Positions 11,610-22,504 of a DNA stretch of 64,000 bases are shown here, piece after piece. Position 1 is the stretch's first letter. Every line of letters starts with the position of its first letter. Below the pieces are notes generated by a model, which was given only the letters and a program-made list of their open reading frames with translations, did not search any database and was not told the DNA's origin. A program made the translations under genes and the position numbers. The DNA comes from Simmondsia chinensis (Eukaryota > Streptophyta > Magnoliopsida > Caryophyllales > Simmondsiaceae). The DNA lies in assembly GCA_018398585.1 (NCBI GenBank), contig JAGTTD010000001.1, positions 15,378,501 through 15,442,500 on the forward strand, in the 5' to 3' direction.

Positions 11610-11903
11610 ATTTGAGCTATACTACCCTATTGCTTTATTAATTTACTACTTGTTGCTTGGTTGCCCTATTGCTTTATTGCTTTACTGCTTGTTGCTTTAT
11701 CGTCCTATTACTTTATTGCTTATTATTGCTTTATGCTTTATTTGTGTTGTTGTTATGCTTTCCAGGTTAGGGGTCCTCGGACACAACTTCTCTTTAGGGC
11801 AACACACTGAAGGGGTAAGGCTAATTGCATCTCACTCCCCTTAGACCTTGCATTGGCGGGAGGCCTAGAGGCACTAGGTTTTTTTTTGTTGTTGTTGTTG
11901 TTG
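11610..11903 (+). mobile_element. RTE-type LINE 3' end or related SINE tail
   Basis: The T-rich stretch with repeated 'ATTGCTTTATT' resembles the 3' UTR of the RTE LINE at 14.0-14.6 kb. It is followed by the conserved tail module 'GGTTAGGGGTCC...TTTAGGGCAAC...GAAGGGGTAAGG...' and ends in T9 and (TTG)n at 11878-11903. No coding part remains, and I found no target duplication. Confidence 0.6.
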
Positions 11904-11929
11904 ATGGGCATTTAAGCATAGAGCAAAGT

Positions 11930-12540
11930 TTGACTCTTATACCTTAAAAGTGTGACTATGGTTTATGTTGTTAAGTGCATGACAAAAAAGAATATCCATA
12001 ACAAGGCTGAATTTCTTTTTTGTTGGATTGCATCTATGACATTTTAATATATCTCCCATATGATGTAGCCCTCGTAGCAAAGCTGAGGGCTTGATCACTA
12101 AGTGAATTTTTATAATGTGACTAAGTGCATGGTAAGAAGGAAATATGCATAACAAAGCAGAATTTCATTCCTATTCAACTCCATATAAGATATTAGTATA
12201 TGTCCCAAGACGATTTCGCCCTTGTAGCAAAGTTAAATGCTTGATCATTTAGAGATTTTATGTCAGTTTAATATTAGGAAGGAATATCCATAACAAAGCC
12301 AGGTTTCTTTCTTAGTAGTATGCACATAAAACAACAATAATTCATGTGATGATCTAGCACTTAAAACCAAATTGAGGGCTTGATCATGGAGTGAATTATT
12401 ATTAATTTGACTTAGTGCATGCAGGAAACAGTTACCTCCCATAACAAAGCTGGGTTTTCTCTCGGTGGTATGCACTAAAGACATGGATACATGTCCTATG
12501 ATGATCTGACTCCCCTAAAAAGTCGTGCGTTAGATTATTG
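11930..12540. repeat. Degenerate tandem repeat, about four units of about 150 bp
   Basis: The block 'GACTAAGTGCATG...GGAATATCCATAACAAAGC.G..TTTC' recurs around 11960, 12118, 12265 and 12415. Each copy is followed by a variant of 'TGATGATCTAGC...AGGGCTTGATCA'. Units are diverged, with indels. No protein frame follows the period. Origin unknown. Confidence 0.65.
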
Positions 12541-12762
12541 CGTAAGCTTCTATTAATTTTTATTGACATATAGGATATTCATTTTTTTATCTTTCTTGTT
12601 ATAATGCTTAGTCTTCATATGATGTCCTTCTAATTGCCCTCAATGGAGCCTTTGAATAGTACTATCCATGAGAGGCGGGCCACAAAAGGTAGTTTAGGTT
12701 TTTTTTGCTTTGATACCACTTCAAGAGGACCACAACCTAGGTTTATGTCCTAATGCACCCAT
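12541..12762. other. Spacer left of the large Copia element
   Basis: No gene. 'GCTTTGATACCAC' at 12708-12720 resembles an inverted priming site, but no LTR adjoins it in the right position. Confidence 0.4.
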
Positions 12763-13998
12763 CAAGCTGTCTGAATAGGTGTCCTACAAAAAATCTAATT
12801 AGTTAGTTTTTAAATATTAAATAAATAAAATTATTTTATTTATTTATGGTTTGTTTATTTTTAATAAGTCAAACATGCATTATTGTTTTTTTAAAAGACT
12901 CCATGAGATGGACATTGTCCAAGATGACGTATCAGGCTTGGTTTAAGTGGTCAACATAATTGAACCATGGAAAGAGTTAGATCAAACTAGTAACATGTTG
13001 TCAAAGTATGTTTGAAGTCGGTGATAAGTTTGGACAGCTTGTCTGATAAGACTATAATATGATACTTTTGATGACTTGTCTTGGTCATGTAGATAGGGAT
13101 CCAAGATTATTATGTTGGTGTTTTCAATAAGATTCGAATACTGAGTAGGACCACCTGAATTAATTATTTCTTTAATGGTATTAAAAATAATTAATTCCTT
13201 AAGACGATTACTCTAAATTCTGAAAATAGTATGAACTCGTGCATGGAAGGTTAATTGCTTTGATGCCAAAAGAATGAAGTTAAAATTGAATAACCAGGAT
13301 CTTACATCGTTGGGAAATTGCATGAAGTGTGGTGGCAACGGATATTTTGTTAGGAATCTACAACGTGTCCCCTAGTTGATTCGCAAATATACGAATAAAT
13401 TCTAGAATCTTTGGCAATAGTATTTCATATGTTTGACATCTGGAATTAATACAAAAATTGTTTATGTATTACGAGTTGTTCGCAAGGGTGAGTAGGGAAC
13501 TACGGTGATAGATGTGAGAAAAATAACGATAGTAGTTGAGGTTATTTTTGCTCGCAGATACCTAATAGAGGGGTTAATTGTCACAATAATAATAATAAAA
13601 TTTTTTCAAAAATTTTTGAGTGAATATACTTAATTCTAGAGTGTAGTAAAATTCTTTAGTAGAATTAAGTTTTATTAAATGTTAGTCAATTGTTATCATG
13701 AGATGAATTATTTATTTGACCGATTTGGAGCTAAAGTTAGATTGTCCCTAAGGTGTCTCCGCAAGCCTCAACTTAAGCACTATTTAAAAGTATTTAAATT
13801 GATTTCATGGTATGACTTATTTGTTCATGAGATATATCAATCATTTTTGCTAAACATAATTCATGAGATGGATTATTTATTCATAAGATGGATGAATTAA
13901 TTTTACCAAATAATATTCATGAGATGAATATATAATACACTATATATCATATTTTAAATAAAACAAAAAAAAGTTTTTTTTAATATATACGTAATGCG

Positions 13999-14629
13999 TT
14001 GGACATAGATTGGGCGTGTCCTCGATTGAGGATAAATTAAGGGAGTAACGTTTGAGGTGGTTCGATCATGCTAGGAGGAAATCGTCCATCAATCAGAAGA
14101 TGCGAACAACCCCATACTGCGCTAGGGAGGAGAGGGAGAGGCAGGGCAAAGAAGAGATGGTTGGATACGATCCGACAGGACCTCACCCACCTAAACCAAC
14201 GAGAGAAGAAGGCCTTAGATAGAGCTTGATAGAGGGCTAGCATAGGAGTAGCCTATGTAGCGGCTTGGACTAGGGCATCTAATTATTGCTGGCACTAACG
14301 CTTCTAGATGTCTTGCTACCTCGTGGGAGCACATATGCCGCACTTATTTGCTTATTTGAGCACTTGAGCACTTGCCGATTATTTGCCTATAGTTACATTC
14401 CATTGAGTGTTGCTTCATTATGCTTGGCTTGTGCTATGTGTTGCTCTAATACTATATTGCTCTCATGCTTACAGGCTACTACGCTTTCATGATGACCCGA
14501 TCCTCAGGTTCGGGGTTTTCGAGAACAGCCTCCCATTAGGGTAACACCCTAAAGGGAGAAGGTTGCGTACATCCACCCTGTAGACCCCGCTCACGCGGGA
14601 GCCCTTGTAGCATTGGGACTGTTGTTGTT
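13999..14629 (+). mobile_element. 5'-truncated RTE-type LINE
   Basis: Flanked by the 8-bp duplication GTAATGCG (13991-13998 and 14630-14637). It carries the last part of an RTE reverse transcriptase ORF, a 3' UTR and the tail module ending (TTG)n. The same LTR position in the right LTR (near 23492) lacks the element, which confirms an insertion. Confidence 0.85.
14050..14229 (+). pseudogene. RTE LINE ORF, C-terminal fragment
   Basis: The plus frame reads ...RRCEQ...GRRGRGRAKKRW then LDTIRQDL...ALDRA and stops at 14227-14229. This is the C-terminal signature of RTE-clade proteins (R-W-x-G-H-V...GRP/AKKxWxxxIRxDL). A frameshift separates it from an upstream RWFDHARR in another frame. Endonuclease and catalytic reverse transcriptase domains are missing, as expected after 5' truncation. 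Confidence 0.8.
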
Positions 14630-15293
14630 GTAATGCGCTCGGCATTTGCCCAGCGCATGATATATAAGTGGGCCCCACATACAGTTGAATAAAAAAAAAA
14701 TTTGTTTATAAATACTTATGGTAGCCGAGGGTTGCCACGTTGTTGTGTTTTTGTTTTTCAGGTTTTGGAACCTAGTTTTTTCTCACGATGAAAAACCTAA
14801 AATTGTTTTTGGGTTTTTCTAAATTAATGTTTAGGAATTTTTTTCTAAAAAAATTATTTTGGGAAAGATTAAAAGGAAAAATTTTGTTTCTAAAACTTTC
14901 CTAAATTAAATATTTTGGGAGCAAACACTCCGGTGTTAATAGAGGTTATTGCGGAGAAGATCTTGATGTGTCTGGGAGTTCCTTCTTCCAATTTCAGATC
15001 TACAAATTCGGAGTGTGGATTTGCGCTTCAGGTATGTCTAAATTAAGTATTTGATATTTAATTTGTATTTTCTTTATTTCGTTTGTTCTATGTACTATGT
15101 TTATATATGTTTATACATGTTTTATTAGATGTTTTGATTGTTATATTATGAGCCTATTAGAGTAAGATCTAGGTCTAATTAAATAGCTTAATTAGATTAG
15201 GGCATTACATTTAAAACTAAGAATTTTAAGTTAGTTTTTCCATTGCACCCGCTCCAGTCGTTTAGGAAAAACATTGTGTGATATGTTCCCAAA

Positions 15294-15306
15294 TGGTATC
15301 AGAGCT
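15294..15306 (+). other. Primer-binding site of the large Copia
   Basis: TGGTATCAGAGCT directly follows the left LTR and is complementary to the 3' end of initiator-Met tRNA. It sets the plus orientation of the element. Confidence 0.9.
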
Positions 15307-15712
15307 AACTCTGAGTACGTTCATGATTGACTTTAAAACATCAGGTTTGATAAAATTAAGGTATGTAGAATTATGAAAGTATGAAATTGTGAATTTTTAT
15401 TAGAGGAAAAAGATTATCCTGAATATTGTTGTTAAAAGAGTTCAATAACAAGATTGAATATTCATTAAATTTTTAATTTGGTTAAAATTTTTAGATGATT
15501 CGTGATTCAATTAAGAAGAGTAATTCTCAATCGGATCTGATAAGATTAGATTTAGATTATTGGTCTAATTTGATTAGATTTGAAACTAGATATGAAATAT
15601 TCAATTGTTGAATATTTTATAATAATCCAAAATAATGAAAACTTGACTGTGTTATTAAAGAGTTTGATAACGATGTTTCTATTCAATCAAATTTAAATTG
15701 TTTAAATTAGGA
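15307..15712 (+). other. Leader/gag region of the large Copia, not decodable
   Basis: AT-rich and closed in all frames. By position it should carry the leader and start of gag, but no gag motif can be read before the Mutator-like element interrupts it. Confidence 0.45.
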
Positions 15713-15721
15713 TGAATTATA

Positions 15722-17641
15722 GGTTTTTTGCATTTTACCACATATATTTTATACTATTTACCTTTTAACCACCTAACTTTTTATTTTTTTTTTATTTTTT
15801 TTTTTGCTTTTAACCACCTGAATATTTTCTCTTTTTTTTTAGCAAATGACCACCATTTACATTTCCATTATAAAAATGGAATATTGCATCCAATTTTCAA
15901 ATATTTCATGTTCATTCCCTGTATTTTATGATTCTAGCTTTTAACCACCTGCATTTTATGATAGGTAGCTTTTAACGACCTTTATTTTATAATTTCTAAC
16001 TTTTAACCACCAGTATTTTATGATATATAGCTTTTAACCACCTGTCTGTTATCATACCTACCTTTTAACCACCGGTATTTTATGATATATAGCTTTTAAC
16101 CACCTTATTTTTTTCTTAACCACATATTACATAAAAATTCTTGAAAATCTGTGTGGCGACACAAGGATTCTGTGTGTCGACACATAATCTTACAGAATAC
16201 ACAGACTGCGTCTGTGTGTCAACACATAGGCCCTATGTTAGCACACAGATCAAAACATAGAGCAATTATGGCTGTTGCCTTACAAGGGTTTTTGTATTTT
16301 TGAAAAATTAATCTAGTGTATTTTAAAAGATTGTGTCCCTTGATTAAAGACATGTTTGATAATATGTGTCTCTTTCTAAGATGCACATGGAATTCTATAT
16401 ATGTCATAGCATTCGTGTAAACAAGAATTTGCACCACACCTAAATACAAACATATGTTATAACTTGTAAAAATTGAATAAAAAAAAATATGCCGAAATTA
16501 TGTCTCACATGCATAAAAGCTATACATTTTCATAAGCTTACAAAAGTCTTCAAGATGCAAAACCTCTTACCAATCATGCCTAATCAAGAGCATGAGGATG
16601 TGTTTGATCATCATGCTAGTATAGATGAATGTATTTTAAAGGACATTAAGCAGATGCTAAGTTTACAACAACCACCTGTTGATACTCATGATGATATAGA
16701 GTTGGATGTTGATACTAATGTTGATATAGAGTTGGATGATTAAGCATGGTTGGTAAGAAGTTTTGCATCTTGAAGACTTATGTAAGCTTATGTAAATGTA
16801 TAGCTTTTATGCAAATAAGACATATTTTTAGCATATTTTGTTATTCAATTTTTACAGGTTATAATATATGTTTGTATTTAGGTCTGGTACAAATTCTTGT
16901 TTACACACATGTTATGACATATATAGAAATCCATGTGCCTCTTAGAAAGAGACACATATTATCAAACATGTCTTTAATTGAGGGACACAACCTTTTAAAA
17001 TATACTAGATTAATTTTCCAAAAATTACAAACCCGTGCAAAGTAATGGCCATAATTTTTCTATAAGATTGTATATCAACCCACAAAATCTGTGTCTCGAC
17101 ACAAAGAATCTTTATGTCGACATACAAATTTTCGAGAATGTTTCTGTAATGTGTGGTTAAGAAAAAAAATTAGGTGGTTAAAAGCTACATATTATGAAAT
17201 GCAGGTGGTTACAAGCTAGAAATCATAAAATACATAACATAACGGTGGTTAAAAACTATAAATCATAAAATACAGGTGATTAAAAGTTAGAAATCATAAA
17301 ATACAGGTGGTTACAAACTATATGTGATAACATACAGGTGGTTAAAAACTATATATCATAAAATACAAGTGGTTAAAGCTAAACGTTATAAAATACAGGT
17401 GGTTAAAAGCTACATAACATAAAATACAGATGGTTAAAAACGAGAAATCATAAAATACAGGGAATGAACACCAAATATTCTAAAATTGGATGGAATATTT
17501 TTTTTAATAGAGTTGTCAAATGGTGGTCATTTGCTACTAAATATTTTTTTTAGGTGGTTAAAAGCACAAAAAAAAAAAATAATAGTTAGATGGTTAAAAG
17601 CTAGATAGGTTAAAATATAGGTGGTAAAATGCAAAAAACCC
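15722..17641. mobile_element. Mutator-like foldback element with about 0.9-kb inverted arms
   Basis: The ends GGTTTTTTGCATTTTACCAC and its inverted copy are flanked by a perfect 9-bp duplication TGAATTATA (15713-15721 and 17642-17650), the size made by Mutator-like transposases. The left arm (15722-16585) and right arm (16738-17641) are inverted copies along their whole length with only a 152-bp loop. The outer approximately 400 bp of each arm are tandem units of about 30 bp of the type 'CTTTTAACCACCTGTATTTTATGATTTCTAG'-like sequence. No transposase is present. Transcription across it would give a long hairpin RNA. Confidence 0.85.
16489..16743 (+). CDS. Short ORF reaching across the foldback loop; acidic C-terminus
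   Basis: A real ATG starts an 84-residue frame. The first 30 codons lie in the left arm; the loop encodes the acidic rest, ending DIELDVDTNVDIELDD. The last 60 bp of the frame are a tandem duplication of a 30-bp unit (16681-16710, 16711-16740). It may be a captured gene fragment or the last remnant of an internal gene, or chance. No family recognised. Confidence 0.25.
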   Translation: MPKLCLTCIKAIHFHKLTKVFKMQNLLPIMPNQEHEDVFDHHASIDECILKDIKQMLSLQQPPVDTHDDIELDVDTNVDIELDD

Positions 17642-17650
17642 TGAATTATA

Positions 17651-18371
17651 AATAAAGTAAAGGGTGTATATTTCTGAATTGTCTAATGAGATTAGATAGT
17701 CAAATAGTTGAATGATTTATATGTACATGACATCACATAGAATATCTAATTGGGTTAGATGTTTAGTTTTCGATCTAATGACATTAAGATATGATTTCAT
17801 TAATTATTTATTTATTTAAATAATAAAACAAAAAAAAAGAAAAAAGAAGGGTGGGGTGCGTCTAGCCTCTATTAAAAAAAATATTATTTTATGTTATTTT
17901 ATTGTTTAAATAACTTTGAATAAATAAATAATCAATTAGGATGAGATCTTAATTAAGATTATGTGATAATTTTTTTCTAAAAGAGTTTAAAAAATATTTA
18001 ATTGCTCCAACTTTTAGACCTGAAATAATTTTAATTCAAATTACTTTATAACATAGTACTTATTAAATTTTATTCACATATTTAATAGTATTTAAGGAGT
18101 TAAATATTATGTATATATGATGTGTTTAAAAATTATAAGGTCATATGACTGTGAAATATTTGACTTTATCTAGTGGGAGAATTTTTTCAAATAGGTCTAA
18201 TTAGATTAGTTAATTTAATAGTTGAATTGTTTTAAAAGAAAATTCTCATAATGTAGCTAATGAGATTAGATTACATAGGTTGAATAACTAAAAGAACCTA
18301 ATATGATTAGGACTTTATTCAATAACTAATTATGAGATAATCAAATTTTAAAAGAATGATTCCCTATTTAA
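17651..18371 (+). other. AT-rich interior of the large Copia, unreadable
   Basis: Continues the leader/gag side of the large Copia. Poly-A and 'TTATTTATTTATTTAAATAA' runs near 17800; no open frame. Confidence 0.45.
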
Positions 18372-19660
18372 AATTTCAAGTGGGAGCGGAGATCAGGAGT
18401 TGATTCCTCACAGCCTCCATTGCCTGTCTAATATAAGTGGATAGGCGCTACTCCCTGAGGAGGGCGTTTGTTCGCAGGATACATGGTTAGACTTCTTCAT
18501 GATAGATAGAGGTATGGGAAAACGAGTGCAGCAATGCTGACATGGAGTATCTTGTTTATTTGAACTCATGTCTGGGTAATGGTATACACTTGACTAGATA
18601 GTATGATAGTCTGCTAGAGAGCATTATGATACTATTTTAGAGACTAAGGAAGAAACGGTGAGTTAAATGTGTTTAGGAAACATATTATTTGAGAATAGTT
18701 CTCATTTAACTAATTACTTGTTACGCCTCTCCCATAGTAATGTGTTATGACCCGAGCTTGGTATGTATCAAGGGGGGAATCTGATTGTTGCTAGAAGTTG
18801 CTGCAGGTGGTCCGTGAGCTGCTGCTATGCTGAGTGTTGCTGTTAGTTGCTGTTTTGGCGCCAATAATTGGGTTTAAATGTTAGTTAGGTAGTTTCTAGA
18901 TATTTTCTAGATATTTCTTGTAATAAGATGGTTAGTAGTATGTCTTGATTGAATGTCTTGCTTGCTTAAGTTTTTCCTATAAGTAGTAGTGGTGTAATAA
19001 TTCAGAATTCATCCAAGGTAATTGACAAAAAATATCTCTTTTGAGATTAACCTCTCGCTCTCATCTAACTCTCTCTATTTCTCATCCCTAATTCTCTAAT
19101 TTCTCATCGCAATTCCCTTTTTTCTCAGCTCATACTCTCAATCTATCCAAATTTACTTAGTTTATGCTTGTGATCCAATCCCGAGCATAACATAATGAGT
19201 AGATTGGTTAGCTCATTGTTGCACATACACAGAGAATGGTTAGGTGGATCCATGCTTTGTCTATTTGCTAAAGTTATTTAAATGTTCGCAATACTAAAAA
19301 AAATCAAGTGGAAGCGAGCTTCTAAATGAATGCTCATAGCCTTCATTACCAGTCTAGCAATATAGTAGGTGGGCGCGACTCCCCGAGGAGAGCGTTCATT
19401 TGTGAAATACAAGCCTAGTCCTCTAAGAGATGAACTAAGTCCTAGCAATCGAGTACGGCCACGCCAATGTGGAGTATATCGAGATCTTGAACAAGTGTTT
19501 AGGTAATGGTCTACACTTTACTAGGGTCTACACTGGCCTCTCCGCGGAGCTCTATTATGGGACCTTAGAGGCTGACGAAAAAGTGGTGTGTTAAATGTGT
19601 TTAGTAAAGAGTTTACAAGAAAACATATTTATTGAGAAATATTCTCACCCTTCTGATGTC
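18372..19660 (+). repeat. Direct duplication of about 360 bp flanking a solo LTR
   Basis: 18372-18735 and 19306-19660 are diverged direct copies. They share 'CAAGTGG.AGCG', 'ACTCCC.GAGGAG.GCGTT', 'GTAATGGT.TACACTT.ACTAG' and 'GTTAAATGTGTTTAG.AAA'. The solo LTR at 18743-19192 sits between them. The original tandem spacing without the LTR would be about 470 bp. Stop codons close every frame. Confidence 0.7.
18743..19192 (+). mobile_element. Solo LTR (Gypsy-type, 450 bp)
   Basis: It starts TGTTATGACC, ends GCATAACA and is flanked by a perfect 5-bp duplication TAATG (18738-18742, 19193-19197), with no interior left: the product of LTR-LTR recombination. It holds TTTTGGCGCCAA (18853-18864), a TATA-like TATAAGTA (18978-18985) and a CT-rich downstream part. 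The layout is similar to the chromovirus LTRs at 37.8 and 43.1 kb, which start TGTTATGAAT. Confidence 0.9.
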
Positions 19661-21459
19661 TCAATTTGGCCTCGCCGATGGAAAGTTTTGGGTGGTTTGG
19701 TTGGATCTCCACAGGATAAATGTAAGTGTCGGACAGTAAACTCCGAACTTTGATTGTTTGCTAAAAACTAAAAAAAGTAATCATGTGTGTTATATGACTT
19801 GTTTTACAGCTTTTGTTTTCAGACAGGTTGTTAGATTATGCATTACGATCAATACCGATACGTCTTGTCTGTTCTAGTTTGTTCATTATAATATAATAGG
19901 TTTTAGTACATGTTCAGCACTACCAGTTGCTCAAAGTTCTCTAGGTCTCTACTAGTAGATCTACTAAGTTGAAAAGAACGTTCGGAACATTTAGACTAGA
20001 CTAAAGAGTTAGTCGGATGCAAGATTCGGACATTAGATGTTGAACTTATTGTAGTATTAGATACTTGAATTATCAACTATGGTAGAGATGATCATATACT
20101 TGAGAGAAGTGTTTGATCAGAGAACTAATAGCATGAGAACAACTTATGAGAAAAAGGTGTCATGAAATCTAAGGGAAGAGTTGACTTAGGATAAGCATCT
20201 ACTTCAGGAATTAGGAATCTCAAGAAGGTAAAATAAAATGTGATTCAAAATAGTTTTGCCTCTTTAATAAAAGCACTGGAGGGATTGCCTAGGTACTCAG
20301 ATACTATTGTTGTCAAGACTGAAAGCCAACATGACAAGGTATATGATATCATGTTTCCTTTAGTTATGACTAGTAGGCAGTTCACTAGTGTCTTAGTGAA
20401 TGGGTTTTCGATAAGGGCATTAAGAGGTAGTCGTTTAAGTCAGGGAATATAGTTTTATAGTTGAATTACTATCTTGATGTGCTTTAGAAATTTGATCTTA
20501 TTCACTATTTTTGAAATAGACTTTCACTTATTTTTCTAAAGACTGATTACTATGTAAATAAAGTGTTTATTTAAAAGGTACATTAGTAGATAGTTGACTT
20601 ACTTTAATCGTTACTATGTTAATGGTAATTTATTAGTCTAATATAAGCGAGGTTGTGTAGCCATATAAAAGTAAAAATTTCAAAAACCATATAGCTTTTA
20701 AATGGTACTTAATCTTAGGTCACATTAATCAATATGATTCAAAACTGGTTTGATTGGTCTTATGGACCAACAAGTACTTGAATGATAACTGGTATGGGAA
20801 TCATGCTCAAATTAATGATGACTGAAAGTGTCTTTAAGAGTAAAGACAGTAAGGACCACTAAGCTGCTAGGACTTTTTCATAAAGTGTTTATGGACAGCT
20901 AAAAGTTCAAGCAAGCAAAAGCCATGAGTATTTCATAAAATGTTTATGAATGACCACTCAATAAGTTGATATATAGATATGCCTATGAGGACTAAGCCTT
21001 GAATCCTTTGAAAAGTTCAAAGAATTAAAGACTTAAGTTGGAATCAGTTAGGTATCAAGTCACTCTGATTAGATCGAAGTGAAGGTTTTAGAAGAATTTT
21101 ATTTTTCCTTATTACAAAGTATTGTAGAAAGGATCAATAATATGTTATTGAATATGGTAAGATGTGATGCGTCATGTTTACAAATCAAAAGGGTTTACTA
21201 TGTAAAATGTTTTAGAAAGTGTTCTAAAAGTAAACAAAATAGTTTGTGTTGGTTAAATTAAGAGTGAGATACTGTGTCTGAGCAGCATGGTACAACTTAT
21301 AGTATGGGTGATGTATTAAATATATCTAGGTACATGAGAGCTTTGGTATAGTGGGAGGATGGTCAGGGCCACCTGACGGATTCATGTCTTTAGTTTTAAC
21401 ATTTAAAAATGATGATGAATATGATCTTTTAGACTACAATAAAACTCTTTAGTATAAAG
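19661..21459 (+). pseudogene. Interior of the large Copia, gag to integrase side, decayed
   Basis: Only short frames remain (for example 20240-20452 and 21079-21261), with no motif I can assign. By position between leader and reverse transcriptase it should have encoded gag, protease and integrase. Confidence 0.45.
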
Positions 21460-22490
21460 ATGCAGATCATTGGGTCGGGGTGACAAAAGTAAAGTTAAAG
21501 TCATTGTATTTTAACCAAGTCTGGGAACTTATAAAAGTGTTAAAAGACATTAAGTCCATTAGATTGGATTTGAATGGATCTACAAGTACATAGAGTTCAG
21601 TGGAGGAGAAGATAGAGACCTTCAACGCTCGATTGATGGCAGTGGGTTAATACCCTGTATGAAAGCATCATCTTTGATGAAGCCTTCTAGCCAAATGCTA
21701 TGCTTAAGTCCATAAGGATAGTCATCCATTGTGTTTCATATGATGAGATATAGCAAAGTGGAGATCAAGATGATGTTCTCTGAATGGTTATCTTGAAAGA
21801 TTATGTATATGATACCACCAGAGAAATTTGTTGCCAAGAATCAGGAGTATATAGCATGCAAACTAAGCTAGTCTATTTATAGGCTTAAATGAGCATCTTG
21901 TTCATTGAATAGTAGATTCAATGACAGTTAATCAAGCCCTAGGGTTTTGAGTCAATGTTTAGTGAACCATTAGTGTACAAATGACATAACATAAAAGTAG
22001 AGACTTTCTAAGTATTGTACATAGATGACATTTTCTACTTATTAAGAATGATGTAGAATTATTATGAGCTGTTAAGTTTTCATTATCCAGTTAGTTAATT
22101 AAAAGCAAAAGACCAAAGATGAACCAACTGTATTCTTAGAGTCAAATTTTGGCGATATTCAAAAGAAAGGATGTTTGGTTTATCATTGGTCATTTGTTTT
22201 AAAAGGGAGTTTAGACGTTTGATGTCAGAATTTCTATTTACCGTTATAGTGGGAGTCATTCGATGATGAACAATGAAGCAGTCTCATATTGTTTGCTTCA
22301 CTACGGAAGTCGGGTCCTTGACAGCTAGGGAGTTATTCAGTAGACTAGTTGACTCATAAGTTTCCTAGTAGATGAAAGCATGTGAGAAAAAGAATGAGAT
22401 AGTGATAGATCAGTATTTGTTAAAGCTTATAGTCAAAGTGTTGACAGATCCCTAGGGGTAGTTATGCAATGCAAGCTATATCGGTTTTAG
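21460..22490 (+). pseudogene. Large Copia: reverse transcriptase and RNase H relic
   Basis: Fragments in order across frames: VWELIKVLKDIKSIR and EEKIETFNARLMAVG near 21510-21650 (the 'KPIGCKWV...KARLVAKG' start of Copia reverse transcriptase). FVAKNQEYIACKL follows near 21830, YIDDI at 22018-22032 (the YVDD catalytic motif with V to I) and SNFGDIQKKGCLVYHWSFVL near 22140 (RNase H). Numerous stops and frameshifts. It belongs to the plus-strand element, since a purine tract and LTR follow. Confidence 0.75.
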
Positions 22491-22504
22491 AAAAAGTGGA
22501 AGAT
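22491..22504 (+). other. Polypurine tract of the large Copia
   Basis: AAAAGTGGAAGAT immediately precedes the right LTR start TGTTGG and would prime plus-strand DNA synthesis. Confidence 0.75.

Larger units (their letters stand above)
12768..15293 (+). repeat. Left (5') LTR of the large Copia, with LINE insertion
   Basis: Starts TGTCTGAATAGGTGTCC, matching the right LTR's TGTTGGAATAGGTGTCC, and runs to the priming site at 15294. It contains the RTE LINE (13999-14629) and about 240 bp (about 13408-13640) absent from the right LTR. It preserves the empty site for the Copia nested in the right LTR (sequence around 14930-14945). Confidence 0.85.
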
